DNA from: Armatimonadota bacterium
Lineage (GTDB): Bacteria > Armatimonadota > Fimbriimonadia > Fimbriimonadales > Fimbriimonadaceae
NCBI GenBank assembly: GCA_022563855.1
Contig: JADFMN010000012.1
Span: 28,271 to 92,270, forward strand
Reading direction: 5' to 3'
DNA: 64,000 nucleotides
Shown here: positions 53,898 to 63,420 of the stretch, piece by piece
How positions within the stretch are numbered: position 1 is the first letter of the stretch
Layout: each line of letters opens with the position of its first letter
Position numbers and translations under genes: made by a program
The notes under the pieces: generated by a model
The model's input: the letters and a program-made list of their open reading frames with translations, nothing else
Told to the model about the DNA's origin: nothing
Databases searched by the model: none

Positions 53898-54790
53898 GCC
53901 GAAATCCAGTCCTCGATCAGCTTGATCTCTTCGTCCTTCAGAGCGGCGCGTCCTTTCGGCATTCGGGTCACTCCCCGCCCCTTGATAGCCCGCACGATTC
54001 GACTTCTGTTCGGGTTGCCCGCATTGACGACCCTGCTGCGCATCAGCTGGCGGTAGGACGTCATGTTGACTCCCCCGCTGGCCGTTCGCCCGTGGCACGG
54101 CATACACTTTGATTGCAGCAAGTCGTTGACCGCGGACCAAGTGGCGCCACCGGCCGCAACGTCCTCTACGAGTTTCGCTCCCGCCGGTGCGTGGAAGACG
54201 AAGTCGTCCGTTGACTCATCTTCCGACACTTCAATCTCCTTCGCCCACACGATCCATTCCTTCCCTTCGCTTGCGATGTTGTACCCCCGTGCGAAACCGA
54301 TTTTTGCGTCGAGATAGAACGTGGCCGTCGATTCACCGTCGGCGAGCGTTACAGTCGATTCCGTTACGTCCACCCCGCGCAATCGGCGGCTCCGACCATC
54401 CTTTCCTGATTTGATGAGCTTGGTCGTATCGCTCTGCAAGAACGACGCCCAACCCCACAGCGACGGTTGCGTGATGTGCGACAGCATGATCGCCTTGGAA
54501 GCAGGCTCCTCCGAGTACGTCTTCGCCTTCTTGTCGTACACTGTCAACGTCTTGCCATCAGAGACGACGAGTTTGCTCGGCGACTCGATCCGCAGCATGT
54601 CCGGCTTGCCGTACGTGACGGTGAACTCCTCCAAGGTGCCGCCGATCTCCTGCACCGTGAACTTGGCCGTGAACGACTTCGCCTTGGTCAGCGTGCTGAC
54701 GTGGGTCGCGACACCAGTTGGCAACCCCCGCTGGACGGCAAAGGCGAACACGGCAAGACCAAGCACGACGATACAAATGGATTTCTTCAT
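53879..54790 (-). CDS. exported LolA-like domain fused to a c-type cytochrome domain
   Basis: 303 residues. Signal peptide (MKKSICIVVLGLAVFAFA). Residues ~30-200 resemble the LolA/DUF2092 beta-sheet domain: SFTAKFTVQEIGGTLEEFTV, LVVSDGKTLTVYDKKAKTYS, TATFYLDAKIG. Residues ~218-300 are a planctomycete-type cytochrome c: KCMPCHGRTASGG (CxxCH) and distal Met in GVTRMPKGRAAL, ending IEDWISAGAKEE. An outer-membrane-lipoprotein carrier fold joined to a haem domain is unusual; role unclear. Confidence 0.8.
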   Translation of the reverse strand: MKKSICIVVLGLAVFAFAVQRGLPTGVATHVSTLTKAKSFTAKFTVQEIGGTLEEFTVTYGKPDMLRIESPSKLVVSDGKTLTVYDKKAKTYSEEPASKAIMLSHITQPSLWGWASFLQSDTTKLIKSGKDGRSRRLRGVDVTESTVTLADGESTATFYLDAKIGFARGYNIASEGKEWIVWAKEIEVSEDESTDDFVFHAPAGAKLVEDVAAGGATWSAVNDLLQSKCMPCHGRTASGGVNMTSYRQLMRSRVVNAGNPNRSRIVRAIKGRGVTRMPKGRAALKDEEIKLIEDWISAGAKEE

Positions 54791-54895
54791 GAGGAACTCT
54801 TTGAGTCAGACGAATAAGCATAGACGAAATGCAGGCGACTTGGGTTCAGTTCCAACTTGCCGTCCGCGCCACGCTTTTAGAAAGCGAGCGGTGGT

Positions 54896-55246
54896 ATGTT
54901 GCCAGGAATGGGGTTTACGCCAGAGTACCGCGAGCGGATCGAGGAGATTCTGAGCGCGGTCGCGCCAATACAGACGAGGCCGATGTTCGGCGGCGTCGGC
55001 ATCTACTCCGACGGCCTGTTCTTCGCGCTCATCGCCGAGGACAAGCTGTACTTCAAGGTCGACGATTCTAACAAGTCCGACTTCGAGGAGGCCGGCATGG
55101 AGCCGTTCTATCCGTACGATTCGCCCAAGCCGATGAAGTATTGGGAGCTGCCGGAGTCGGTGCTGGCAGACGCAAACGAACTGGCGGTCTGGATCGACAA
55201 GGCCCTGGCCGTGGCGGAAAAGGCGAAGCGCAAGAAGAAACGATAG
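54896..55246 (+). CDS. TfoX N-terminal domain protein
   Basis: 116 residues. TRPMFGGVGIYSDGLFFALI, DKLYFKVDDSNK and MKYWELPESVL are the hallmarks of the TfoX_N domain; the C-terminal TfoX helix domain is missing, as in many stand-alone members. Function unclear outside competence regulation. ATG 54908 is an alternative start. Lys/Arg-rich tail. Confidence 0.85.
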   Translation: MLPGMGFTPEYRERIEEILSAVAPIQTRPMFGGVGIYSDGLFFALIAEDKLYFKVDDSNKSDFEEAGMEPFYPYDSPKPMKYWELPESVLADANELAVWIDKALAVAEKAKRKKKR

Positions 55247-55298
55247 CGCCTATCGCAGATAGCTTCGGCTAGAATATAGACAAGAGGAACGATTCGAT

Positions 55299-57572
55299 AT
55301 GTTGTCCTTCGCATTTTTTCTGGTCGCGCAAGCATCCGCTGTCGACAATCAGCTTACAGTCGCCGACTTTGAGGAAGCAACGAAAGTCCTCCGAGTGGCG
55401 GGATTGCAATTCCCTGGTGACGGCGAATACCGAACTGTCACTTTAGAGCTCTTGACTTTCCGCTTCGGGCCAAGCGAAATAAAGTTGAACGGCTGGATCG
55501 TCATAGACGAGTACACCGGTAAGAAGTCGTTCCTGGCCTGGAACGGAATAAAGTACGACGAGTTCGAAGTCGGCCCGGCAGCAAGCGTAGAAGAAGACCT
55601 CGAAAGGAGCAGTGCCATCGTCGAGGCGAAAAGGTTTCATTTTTTTGTGGAGCATCGGCCCGCCTTGCATCCGACCAGCAAAATCGCAGCGCTCCTCCTG
55701 CACTCCTTGGGACTTGAAGAAAGAGCTGTGGCAGCGGCCCTGCATCTGAACTTCCCGCAAATAAAAGGAGGAATCGTCACCGAAGCCCTGCAACAGTACG
55801 ATCAAATCCTCACGATCAACGCAGCTCTTCAAATAAAATTTGGCAGATACCAAGAGGCTTATCTTCAAACGAGGTCGCTGCGACGCTTTCGGAACTTGTT
55901 CGACGAGGTGTTAGAGGCCAAAGGCGTCAGGCTCCGCAGGATACCACGGAAGGGTCTCAGCAACCATTGGATCATTGACGCCTGGCTAGTCGATATTCGG
56001 AGGCGCCTCGTAGATGCAAGAACTCCGGAAATGTCGCTTGAGGAGATCGCAAGACTGCCCCAAGGCCAACAGATCGAAGCCTTGGTCGAAGGACTCGACG
56101 ACTCCGTCGGATTCCGGCCTCCGCAGCAGCGGTTCGAATCTGCATCGCTCTCTCCAGACGGAATGCTTGAGTCCTTCGGCCAGGCGGCCGTCGCCGCGCT
56201 CATCCCGCACATGAACGATAAAACTGCTTCGCGGGCCGTGGGGAAACCAGGTCTAACGCTCGGCCACCCAGTGTTCGCAACGACAGGAAGCGTCTGTGTC
56301 GAGCTTGTAGAATTTGCCCTCAGTTTGAGCCCGCTTCCTGCAAAGGCCGGACTTTACGACTTGGAGCTGATAGCACGCTACTGGGACTCTGTGCGCGAAC
56401 TCCCGATCGAGGAGCAGTGGCTCCGTGCTTTGGAGTTCGACGGATTCGGCCCGGGGATTTGGTTGGCTGCCGCTGAGAATTTGTCAATTCCTCCGTGGGT
56501 GACCATCACGGGCATTGGCGGCAGAAGATTGGCTGAGAATGCTCGAATCGAGGTCGATACGCCAAGACACAAATGGGCATCTTTGGACGAAAGGGCTCAC
56601 GACCGAGTTGTCCGCGCCATAGAATCCAGAACCCGAACCGTTCTGGATAGCGTCGACCGACAGAATCCGCCAATGGTTTTCATTCAGGCAGCGAGTAAAA
56701 TGTCCGTCGCGCTCGCCGCGTGGGATCTCGAAGCATCAACTACGATCGTGGCGGAGGTCCTGCGACATTACTTAGAGCAGGAGTCGAGCCCGTTCATCGG
56801 CCCCGAGGCTTGCGCGCTCACATCGGCTCTGATCTGCGCTGGCGACGACAGTGGCTGGGACATCTATGAAGCCCTGCTCGAAAGGATTCAGAGGGATGCG
56901 CGCAGCGACTATGACAAACTTTTCGCTCCGCTCTGGCAGCACTACGATGACCCGAGGGCAAAGCAGATAGCGCAGCGCATATTCTCAGGCGATGATGGCT
57001 GGAACGCGACAATGATCGTCGCTAGATCCTTTGCAAGACTTCCGACGGTCGCTCTCCTGCCTGAGTTTAGGCGCAGCCTGCTGCCCGGTTTCGACGATAC
57101 CGATGTCGCTACGACTGCAGTACGATTCAGCGAAAGGACCGTCAGCTATGCGATACCCACTGGAGGGTCTGCGAGTCGGTCAATAGATCCTGCCGGGACA
57201 ACCGTTCCCGTGGGAGGAGAGTTTGAAATCAGGTGGTGTGATCTGCTAGCAATCAAGCTGTCAAGAACCACGATTTCCGAGGGAGGCTTTGATGTAGCTT
57301 GGCCTGTGAATCGACGTGACATCTTCATTTCGAACTTGAGGAGCGACATGGCGAGAGATGACTTCAACTGGTCTAAACTTCCCGAGCGACAGCGGCCTAG
57401 GATCTATACATTTGATCCTGTCTTCGCCACGTCGTTGCCGCCACGTCCGAGAATAGAAACTGTAGACCGGTTCGGGGTTCGGCCACGGTTCAATATCGTC
57501 GAGCCCGGAATCGTGCATGTGCGGCTCGGGAGTTCGGAGGTTCGGAAGTTCGGACGATGGGGGAGGAGTTAA
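55299..57572 (+). CDS. large exported protein of unknown function
   Basis: 757 residues with a short signal (MLSFAFFLVAQASA). No domain recognised. Visible features: an N-terminal beta domain to ~110, then a mostly helical body with repeated 'LW...YDDPRAKQIAQRIF'-like helices suggesting HEAT/TPR-type solenoid, and a beta-rich C-terminus. AGAATATAG near 55271 may be its promoter. Placed alone between convergent-ended neighbours. Confidence 0.65.
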   Translation: MLSFAFFLVAQASAVDNQLTVADFEEATKVLRVAGLQFPGDGEYRTVTLELLTFRFGPSEIKLNGWIVIDEYTGKKSFLAWNGIKYDEFEVGPAASVEEDLERSSAIVEAKRFHFFVEHRPALHPTSKIAALLLHSLGLEERAVAAALHLNFPQIKGGIVTEALQQYDQILTINAALQIKFGRYQEAYLQTRSLRRFRNLFDEVLEAKGVRLRRIPRKGLSNHWIIDAWLVDIRRRLVDARTPEMSLEEIARLPQGQQIEALVEGLDDSVGFRPPQQRFESASLSPDGMLESFGQAAVAALIPHMNDKTASRAVGKPGLTLGHPVFATTGSVCVELVEFALSLSPLPAKAGLYDLELIARYWDSVRELPIEEQWLRALEFDGFGPGIWLAAAENLSIPPWVTITGIGGRRLAENARIEVDTPRHKWASLDERAHDRVVRAIESRTRTVLDSVDRQNPPMVFIQAASKMSVALAAWDLEASTTIVAEVLRHYLEQESSPFIGPEACALTSALICAGDDSGWDIYEALLERIQRDARSDYDKLFAPLWQHYDDPRAKQIAQRIFSGDDGWNATMIVARSFARLPTVALLPEFRRSLLPGFDDTDVATTAVRFSERTVSYAIPTGGSASRSIDPAGTTVPVGGEFEIRWCDLLAIKLSRTTISEGGFDVAWPVNRRDIFISNLRSDMARDDFNWSKLPERQRPRIYTFDPVFATSLPPRPRIETVDRFGVRPRFNIVEPGIVHVRLGSSEVRKFGRWGRS

Positions 57573-57601
57573 GAGTCTTCGCTAGTCGCAAAACGCCAGC
57601 G

Positions 57602-58489
57602 CTACGTCGTCGGGTTCTCGACGTAATCGCCGCCGCGACAGCTCTTCAGATACTCCAGCGCGAACACCTGCCCTGTCATCTCAAGGTCGCCTTGGTAAAC
57701 CGGGTCGTGCCAGCCTTCGATGTCGATCGAGCCGGTCCACTCGGCCTTGCGCAGGATCGTGATCACATCGGCCCAGTTCGTGTCGCCGAACCCCGGCGTC
57801 CGGTGCCAAACGCACTCTGCATCTGACCGAATCCCCTCAGCGCTGATGATGTCCCAGTTGATCGTCGCGTCCTTGCCGTGGATGTGATGGATGCGCGGTA
57901 TCCACTGCCGCAGCTGCGGGATCGGGTCAATCAGCGAGACCATCTGGTGGCACGGCTCCCACTCCAGGCCGATCGACGCGCTCGGCACTTCGTTGAACAT
58001 CATCTCCCAAGCGCGCGGCGCGTGCGCGATGTTCCACTTTGGGCTCTGCCACGTACCGTGCATGTCGCAGTTCTCAAACGCTATTTTCACGCCTTCATCT
58101 TCAGCGACCTTGACCAAGTGGCCGAACACCTTTTTGAACTTCGGCATGCTCTCGTCCACCGGTCGGTCTTCGAGCGCGCCGGCAAATCCGCAAACACACC
58201 CCGCGCCAAAGTAGTGCGCGCTCTTGATCAGCGTCTCCCAATCACGCGCGGTCTTGTCATCCTGCAGAGGGTTGCCGTACAGACCGACGCTGCTGATGAT
58301 CGCATCGTCGCCGATCACTTCTTTGACCTGTTTGGCGATCTCGGGCAGGTCGTTGTCGTCGATATGCGCCCACATGTTGAGCTGGAACGACTCGAACCCG
58401 TGCGGCAGAATCTGCTTAATGTAATCTGGCGCCCCGGCCATTTTGACGAGCGTGCCGATGCTGATGTCCTGGTGGTTCTCGCGGATCAT
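57602..58489 (-). CDS. sugar phosphate isomerase/epimerase (AP_endonuc_2 TIM barrel)
   Basis: 295 residues from ATG 58489. Metal ligands on barrel strands: IAFENCDMHG (Glu), IGLEWEPCHQ, RIHHIHGKDATI (His), GSIDIEGWHDPVYQG (Glu). Typical of xylose-isomerase-like enzymes acting on sugars such as inositols or keto-sugars. The upstream end lies next to a heptamer array; the frame beyond 58489 runs into that array and is not coding. Confidence 0.87.
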   Translation of the reverse strand: MIRENHQDISIGTLVKMAGAPDYIKQILPHGFESFQLNMWAHIDDNDLPEIAKQVKEVIGDDAIISSVGLYGNPLQDDKTARDWETLIKSAHYFGAGCVCGFAGALEDRPVDESMPKFKKVFGHLVKVAEDEGVKIAFENCDMHGTWQSPKWNIAHAPRAWEMMFNEVPSASIGLEWEPCHQMVSLIDPIPQLRQWIPRIHHIHGKDATINWDIISAEGIRSDAECVWHRTPGFGDTNWADVITILRKAEWTGSIDIEGWHDPVYQGDLEMTGQVFALEYLKSCRGGDYVENPTT

Positions 58490-58494
58490 GTTTT

Positions 58495-58529
58495 CAGTCG
58501 ACAGTTTACAGTCTACAGTCTTCAGTTGT
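58495..58529 (+). repeat. CAGTNNN heptamer array (left flank)
   Basis: Five 7-base units: CAGTCGA, CAGTTTA, CAGTCTA, CAGTCTT, CAGTTGT. The last units contain the stop codon of the four-helix-bundle gene (TGA at 58522-58524, minus strand). Confidence 0.85.
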
Positions 58530-58872
58530 CGGCTAGGAACGACTTTCTGAGTCCGAAGATCATCTTGGCTATCTCCTCGCACTGTTTCAGTTCCGTGGCA
58601 GGATCGGCGAAGCCCAAGTCCCTGACCAAGTAAAGCAACGTCTGGACCTCGCGAAGGCTCCCGAGAGCGATTGACAAGAATCTAGACAGCTCGCGGTCAG
58701 AGGAACGACCGTGCCCCTCGGCTATATTCGATGGAATGGAGACTGCTGCTCGCCTCAGTTGGCTAACAAGGCCAAACCTTTCGTCAGGTGGCAGTTTTGT
58801 GGTTAAGCCGTACACCGAGCGCACCATCGCCATCGCCTTCTGCCATACCAGCAGATCTTCAAATCCCGCCAT
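58522..58872 (-). CDS. four-helix-bundle protein (23S rRNA intervening-sequence protein family)
   Basis: 116 residues. FEDLLVWQKAMAMVRSVYGL, LRRAAVSIPSNIAEGHGRSS and FLSIALGSLREVQTLLYLVRDLG are the conserved blocks of this family (S23/IVS-type, diverse pentameric four-helix bundle). Function unproven. ATG 58872 matches family starts (MAGFEDL). It is enclosed by heptamer arrays in opposite orientation, and its stop lies inside one of them, as if gene and arrays were one unit. Confidence 0.88.
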   Translation of the reverse strand: MAGFEDLLVWQKAMAMVRSVYGLTTKLPPDERFGLVSQLRRAAVSIPSNIAEGHGRSSDRELSRFLSIALGSLREVQTLLYLVRDLGFADPATELKQCEEIAKMIFGLRKSFLADN

Positions 58873-58890
58873 CACTTCCCTCCAATTCCA

Positions 58891-58911
58891 AACTGACAAC
58901 TGACGACTGCC
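58891..58911 (-). repeat. CAGTNNN heptamer array (right flank, inverted)
   Basis: AACTGAC, AACTGAC, GACTGCC; on the minus strand this reads as CAGT-type heptamers, so it is inverted relative to the array at 58495-58529. Confidence 0.75.
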
Positions 58912-58914
58912 GCC

Positions 58915-59406
58915 TTACCGATAATTCTCAAACTTCACCGGCATCGGCAGCTTCAGCCCCTTCACGAACGCCATCGTCTTCTGCAGCTCGTCCTTGTCCT
59001 TGCCGGTGATGCGAATTGCGTCGCCCTGGAACTGCGCTTTGACCTTCAGGCCCTCGTCCTTGATCTGTTTGATCATCGGCCTGGCGTGCTCTTGCTCGAT
59101 CCCCTGCTTCATCGTGACTTTCTGCCGCACGGAGACGCCGCTGCCGGGCTCGAGCTTGCCGTAGTCGAGCTGCCGCGAGTCGACCCCGCGCTTGACCATC
59201 TTGCTGATCACGATGTCCTTGAGCTGGTCCATCCGGAACTCGTCGTCGGCGGTCAGGGTGATCACGTCGTTCTCGAACACCGCCGCGACCTTCGTGCCCT
59301 TGAAGTCGTAACGGTTGGCGACCTCGCGACGCACCTGGTCGATCGCGTTGCGGACCTCCATCATGTCCGCCTTGCTGACGATGTCGAATGAAAACTCTTT
59401 GGCCAT
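58915..59406 (-). CDS. yajQ: YajQ family nucleotide-binding protein
   Basis: 163 residues, exact family length. EFSFDIVSKADMMEVRNAID at the start, ANRYDFKGTK, KQGIEQEHARPMIKQIKDEG, and C-terminal AFVKGLKLPMPVKFENYR. YajQ proteins bind nucleotides and in some species cyclic di-GMP. TACAAT (59415-59420) lies eight bases before the ATG, consistent with leaderless transcription. Confidence 0.93.
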   Translation of the reverse strand: MAKEFSFDIVSKADMMEVRNAIDQVRREVANRYDFKGTKVAAVFENDVITLTADDEFRMDQLKDIVISKMVKRGVDSRQLDYGKLEPGSGVSVRQKVTMKQGIEQEHARPMIKQIKDEGLKVKAQFQGDAIRITGKDKDELQKTMAFVKGLKLPMPVKFENYR

Positions 59407-59509
59407 CGCTTGCCATTGTAACGCAAATGGGTCGCGAGTCCAGAGTCCCGAGTCCAAAGACGTGTCGCACGATGCCAAAAGACGCGCGGGGTGGGCGCGG
59501 CTGACGTGG

Positions 59510-59552
59510 CACGGCCATCTTGGCCGTGAGTAGCTTGGGCATCCTGCCCAAG
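59510..59552. terminator. two adjacent perfect hairpins
   Basis: CACGGCC-atctt-GGCCGTG (59510-59528) and CTTGGGC-atcct-GCCCAAG (59534-59552), both perfect with five-base loops. Lies between the cytochrome b gene's end and yajQ's start on the same strand. No T-run, so a terminator role is uncertain; could be REP-type. Confidence 0.55.
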
Positions 59553-59560
59553 GCGCTGGA

Positions 59561-61003
<1,443 letters not shown>

Positions 61004-61019
61004 TGCGCTTCTTCCCGCG

Positions 61020-61556
61020 TCAGGCGGTCTCAGTTTCGCTACTGATCCAGATCTGCCCGTCTTCTACCTTTACGGGACGGCGATCCAGCGGCTTGGGCGG
61101 CGGTCCGGAAACGACGTTTCCGTCTTGGTCAAAAATACCGCCGTGGCACGGACACAGGTACTTGCCCTCCTCTTGGCTGAACTTAACCCGGCACCCAAGG
61201 TGCGTGCATGTGGGATCCAATGCCTTAAGCCCGTCCGGGCTCTTATGGACGTACACATGATAAGTGCGGCGCGTCGTTACGTACCCTTGTTTCACATCCA
61301 GGTCGAACGAAACCTCGCGCGTTTCGCCGTCGGCAAGGTCGTCCGCTTTCAGTACGGGCGACCAGGTAACTTCGCCTCGTCGCTTCTTCAGCGGGTCGCC
61401 GACGAACGCCGCAATCGGACCCACGACGCCCAGGAAGAGCCCCGTATATATTAGTCCCGACATCCAACTCAGGAAACCGCGGCGGGTAGGGTTGATCTTT
61501 TCGAACTCCAGATTATCCTGAATGTCATGACCGTCCATTAGTTCCGCTAAAACCAT
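61020..61556 (-). CDS. Rieske [2Fe-2S] protein of the bc complex
   Basis: 178 residues from ATG 61556. N-terminal anchor helix (TRRGFLSWMSGLIYTGLFLG) preceded by a Tat-like RR, then the cluster motifs CTHLGCRV and CPCHGGIFD with their His and Cys ligands. It transfers electrons from menaquinol oxidation to the cytochrome c domain of the next gene. First gene of the two-gene unit; mqnC in this window supplies the quinone type. Confidence 0.94.
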   Translation of the reverse strand: MVLAELMDGHDIQDNLEFEKINPTRRGFLSWMSGLIYTGLFLGVVGPIAAFVGDPLKKRRGEVTWSPVLKADDLADGETREVSFDLDVKQGYVTTRRTYHVYVHKSPDGLKALDPTCTHLGCRVKFSQEEGKYLCPCHGGIFDQDGNVVSGPPPKPLDRRPVKVEDGQIWISSETETA

Positions 61557-61692
61557 TATGGCCGTTGGCAAACTTAGACGCGGCCCGCGATCTCGGAAGA
61601 TTCACCGGGATCAAATCAAATGCGTCGCTGACGCTCGTCCGTGACTCGCGCGGGGTGGTCGCCGCTGACTGTTATCAGACCCATCCCACCAT

Positions 61693-61717
61693 CCCTCCAC
61701 ACTCGCAGCGTGGAGGG
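61693..61717. repeat. perfect hairpin
   Basis: CCCTCCAC-actcgcagc-GTGGAGGG. A related sequence (CCCTCCAAACTAGTGGTCTGGAGG) is near 48268. REP-type. Confidence 0.6.
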
Positions 61718-61757
61718 TTTGGTTCCGACTTGGCTGATTCGTTGCATACTGTACAGA

Positions 61758-62240
61758 GTGCGAAAGAAGAGGAAGGTCTGGTGGATCGTTGTTGGGGTCG
61801 CGTCTCTGGGCGCGCTTTATGGGACGGGAATTGCTGTAAGAGCACAAACCCCAGACGCGAAACTTGAGGCGGCTCTGCGCGAGGCGTTCGTCGCTTCCGG
61901 TCTTGAGAAAATAGAACGACCAGCCCCAGGCTTCGGTGGTTCGCTGCACGATGTCGACAGATACAAGTCGAAGGAGTTAGCCTTCAGCGAGGTTGTTGAG
62001 ATCGCCAGGAAGCTCGAAAGCGGGTTCCCTGATTGCACCCTCTACGAAGACAGCACCGGGTCATACGTTGTCCTGACGACCGGCACATCGTTCAGATCGC
62101 TCGTTCAAGTTGCAATCTGGCCGAACATGTCGGAGACACTCAGCGGTGACAGAGTTGGAGAACAGTTCACAACTATAGAAATCGCCAGGCGTGGCTACGA
62201 ATCCTTCGCTGACCGCGTCAGGAGTTGGCTGCCGTGGTGA
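61758..62240 (+). CDS. secreted or membrane-anchored protein of unknown function
   Basis: 160 residues from GTG 61758: basic VRKKRK then hydrophobic VWWIVVGVASLGALYGTGIAV, a signal anchor, then RAQTPDAKLEAALREAFVAS. CATACT at 61745-61750 is seven bases upstream, so leaderless. The outer part has no recognised domain. A longer upstream frame is mostly repeat DNA. Confidence 0.6.
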   Translation: MRKKRKVWWIVVGVASLGALYGTGIAVRAQTPDAKLEAALREAFVASGLEKIERPAPGFGGSLHDVDRYKSKELAFSEVVEIARKLESGFPDCTLYEDSTGSYVVLTTGTSFRSLVQVAIWPNMSETLSGDRVGEQFTTIEIARRGYESFADRVRSWLPW

Positions 62241-62266
62241 GTGATGCGTTGCGTGGGCGCGGTTGA

Positions 62267-62365
62267 CGGTCATCCTGAGCTCAGCCTGTGCTGAGCTTAG
62301 CCTGTCCTGAGCTTAGCCTGTCCTGAGCCTGTCGAAGGATCGAAGGATCGAAGCATCGAAGTACC
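62267..62365. repeat. tandem CTGAGCTTAGCCTGTC-type repeats
   Basis: 'TCATCCTGAGCTCAGCCTGTG' followed by CTGAGCTTAGCCTGTC units, then GAAGGATC repeated. The same words occur at 2644, 11684 and 31855. A mobile-looking dispersed family without coding capacity. Confidence 0.7.
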
Positions 62366-62399
62366 CGTCCCGAGGAGTTGGATTGCCCGGGCTTTCGCG

Positions 62400-62573
62400 C
62401 TAATCCTCGGTCTCTTCGACCGCGGCGTCCGAGGAGCCTTTCACCAGGTCGATGACGTGAAGGCAGTCCTGCTTGTTCTTGTACGACTCGCCGGACGCGA
62501 TGATCTCGCCGTTGTCGGCCTTCAGTCGCCAACGCCATTCGCCCCTGACGTCCTTGTAACAGTTGAATACCAT
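62400..62573 (-). CDS. DUF1508 (YegP-like) protein
   Basis: 57 residues from ATG 62573 to TAG 62400-62402: MVFNCYKDVRGEWRWRLKAD, NGEIIASGESYKNKQDCLHV, then an acidic tail. The 'F..Y.D..GE.RWRL.A.NG.IIA.SGE.Y.....C...I' pattern is the DUF1508 domain. Function not established. Confidence 0.85.
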   Translation of the reverse strand: MVFNCYKDVRGEWRWRLKADNGEIIASGESYKNKQDCLHVIDLVKGSSDAAVEETED

Positions 62574-62658
62574 GTTCGAACCTCAAGCCAGAGAGTACCG
62601 GGCAACCTGTCGCAAAGTCGACCGCGCGGGCCGGTCGCGGTTGGCGATTTACGATCGC

Positions 62659-62691
62659 GGTCTGCACAGGTGTCAGACCGGGCCCCCCGCC
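62659..62691. repeat. hairpin-forming direct repeat, left
   Basis: 33 bp beginning GGTCTGCACAGGTGTCAGAC and ending GGCCCCCCGCC, with GGTCTG/CAGACC arms. 32 of 33 bases match 63381-63413 in the same orientation. Confidence 0.8.
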
Positions 62692-62729
62692 TCCTTCCGG
62701 CTCGTCGGTCATACTGGCCCTGAACGCTA

Positions 62730-63368
62730 ATGACTTTCGCGCAAGCATTCGCGATCGAGCAAATCGATAAGACGACCACGAAGACCTTTCTTGGCGGCCT
62801 GAAAGTGCAATACTTCGCGGTTCGCTCCCTGGCCTGCATCGCATTCGGGATAGGTGCTGAGCTTGCGATCACTTTCAAGAGCGAGGAAGAAGCATTCTTC
62901 GCGACGTTCCTGGTACGACCCGAGAAAGTCGATGCGGTGAGGGGCTTCTTATCCAAGGTTGCAAACGAGCAGATCGCAGAGCTGTTGCCGGGTGTCGGTA
63001 GCTCGGTGGAACTTGTGATGAAGCTCGAATCGGTCAAGTGGGTAAGAAACGGTCACGCCGAGGACTGGATGACGTTTGATCCGAAGGCGAAGCTCTCGAG
63101 AGAAGAAGGCATCCATGTGGTGCTCGAGCATGCCATGAACGGCGTCGCGACGGGACTCTACCACCCGACGGAATGGCGGCGATTGGCTGCACTTGACTCC
63201 GAAGAAGCGAAGGAGATTAGCAGGGCAGCACCGGAGATTCTCTCTAAGTCAGAAGCGGAGGATCTCCAGCACGCTCCCGATGAGTTCATGACAGCCTTCC
63301 TCGACTTCTGCGACAGACTCCATCCCGAGCAGGCTGTGCTCCTCCGCAGTGTGCAACGGTCAGTCTAG
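62730..63368 (+). CDS. conserved hypothetical protein between direct repeats
   Basis: 212 residues, soluble, no signal peptide. Mixed alpha/beta; GIHVVLEHAMNGVATGLYHPTEWRRL is the most distinctive part. CATACT at 62710-62715 lies fourteen bases upstream of ATG. It is exactly framed by 33-bp direct repeats. No family recognised. Confidence 0.6.
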   Translation: MTFAQAFAIEQIDKTTTKTFLGGLKVQYFAVRSLACIAFGIGAELAITFKSEEEAFFATFLVRPEKVDAVRGFLSKVANEQIAELLPGVGSSVELVMKLESVKWVRNGHAEDWMTFDPKAKLSREEGIHVVLEHAMNGVATGLYHPTEWRRLAALDSEEAKEISRAAPEILSKSEAEDLQHAPDEFMTAFLDFCDRLHPEQAVLLRSVQRSV

Positions 63369-63380
63369 TATCACGGTTCG

Positions 63381-63413
63381 GGTCTGCACAGGTGTCAGAC
63401 CGGGCCACCCGCC
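63381..63413. repeat. hairpin-forming direct repeat, right
   Basis: Second copy of 62659-62691, same orientation. A shortened form (TCAGACCGGGCCACCCG) is also at 12684-12700 and a degenerate one at 14077. Confidence 0.8.
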
Positions 63414-63420
63414 CGGATAC

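Noticed and set aside
56100..56140. tRNA-like GGTTCGAATC
   Set aside because: Lies in frame inside the 757-residue gene with no acceptor or anticodon stems around it.
58522..58872. Avd-like accessory protein of a diversity-generating retroelement
   Set aside because: The fold family is similar, but there is no reverse transcriptase, template repeat or variable repeat in the window.
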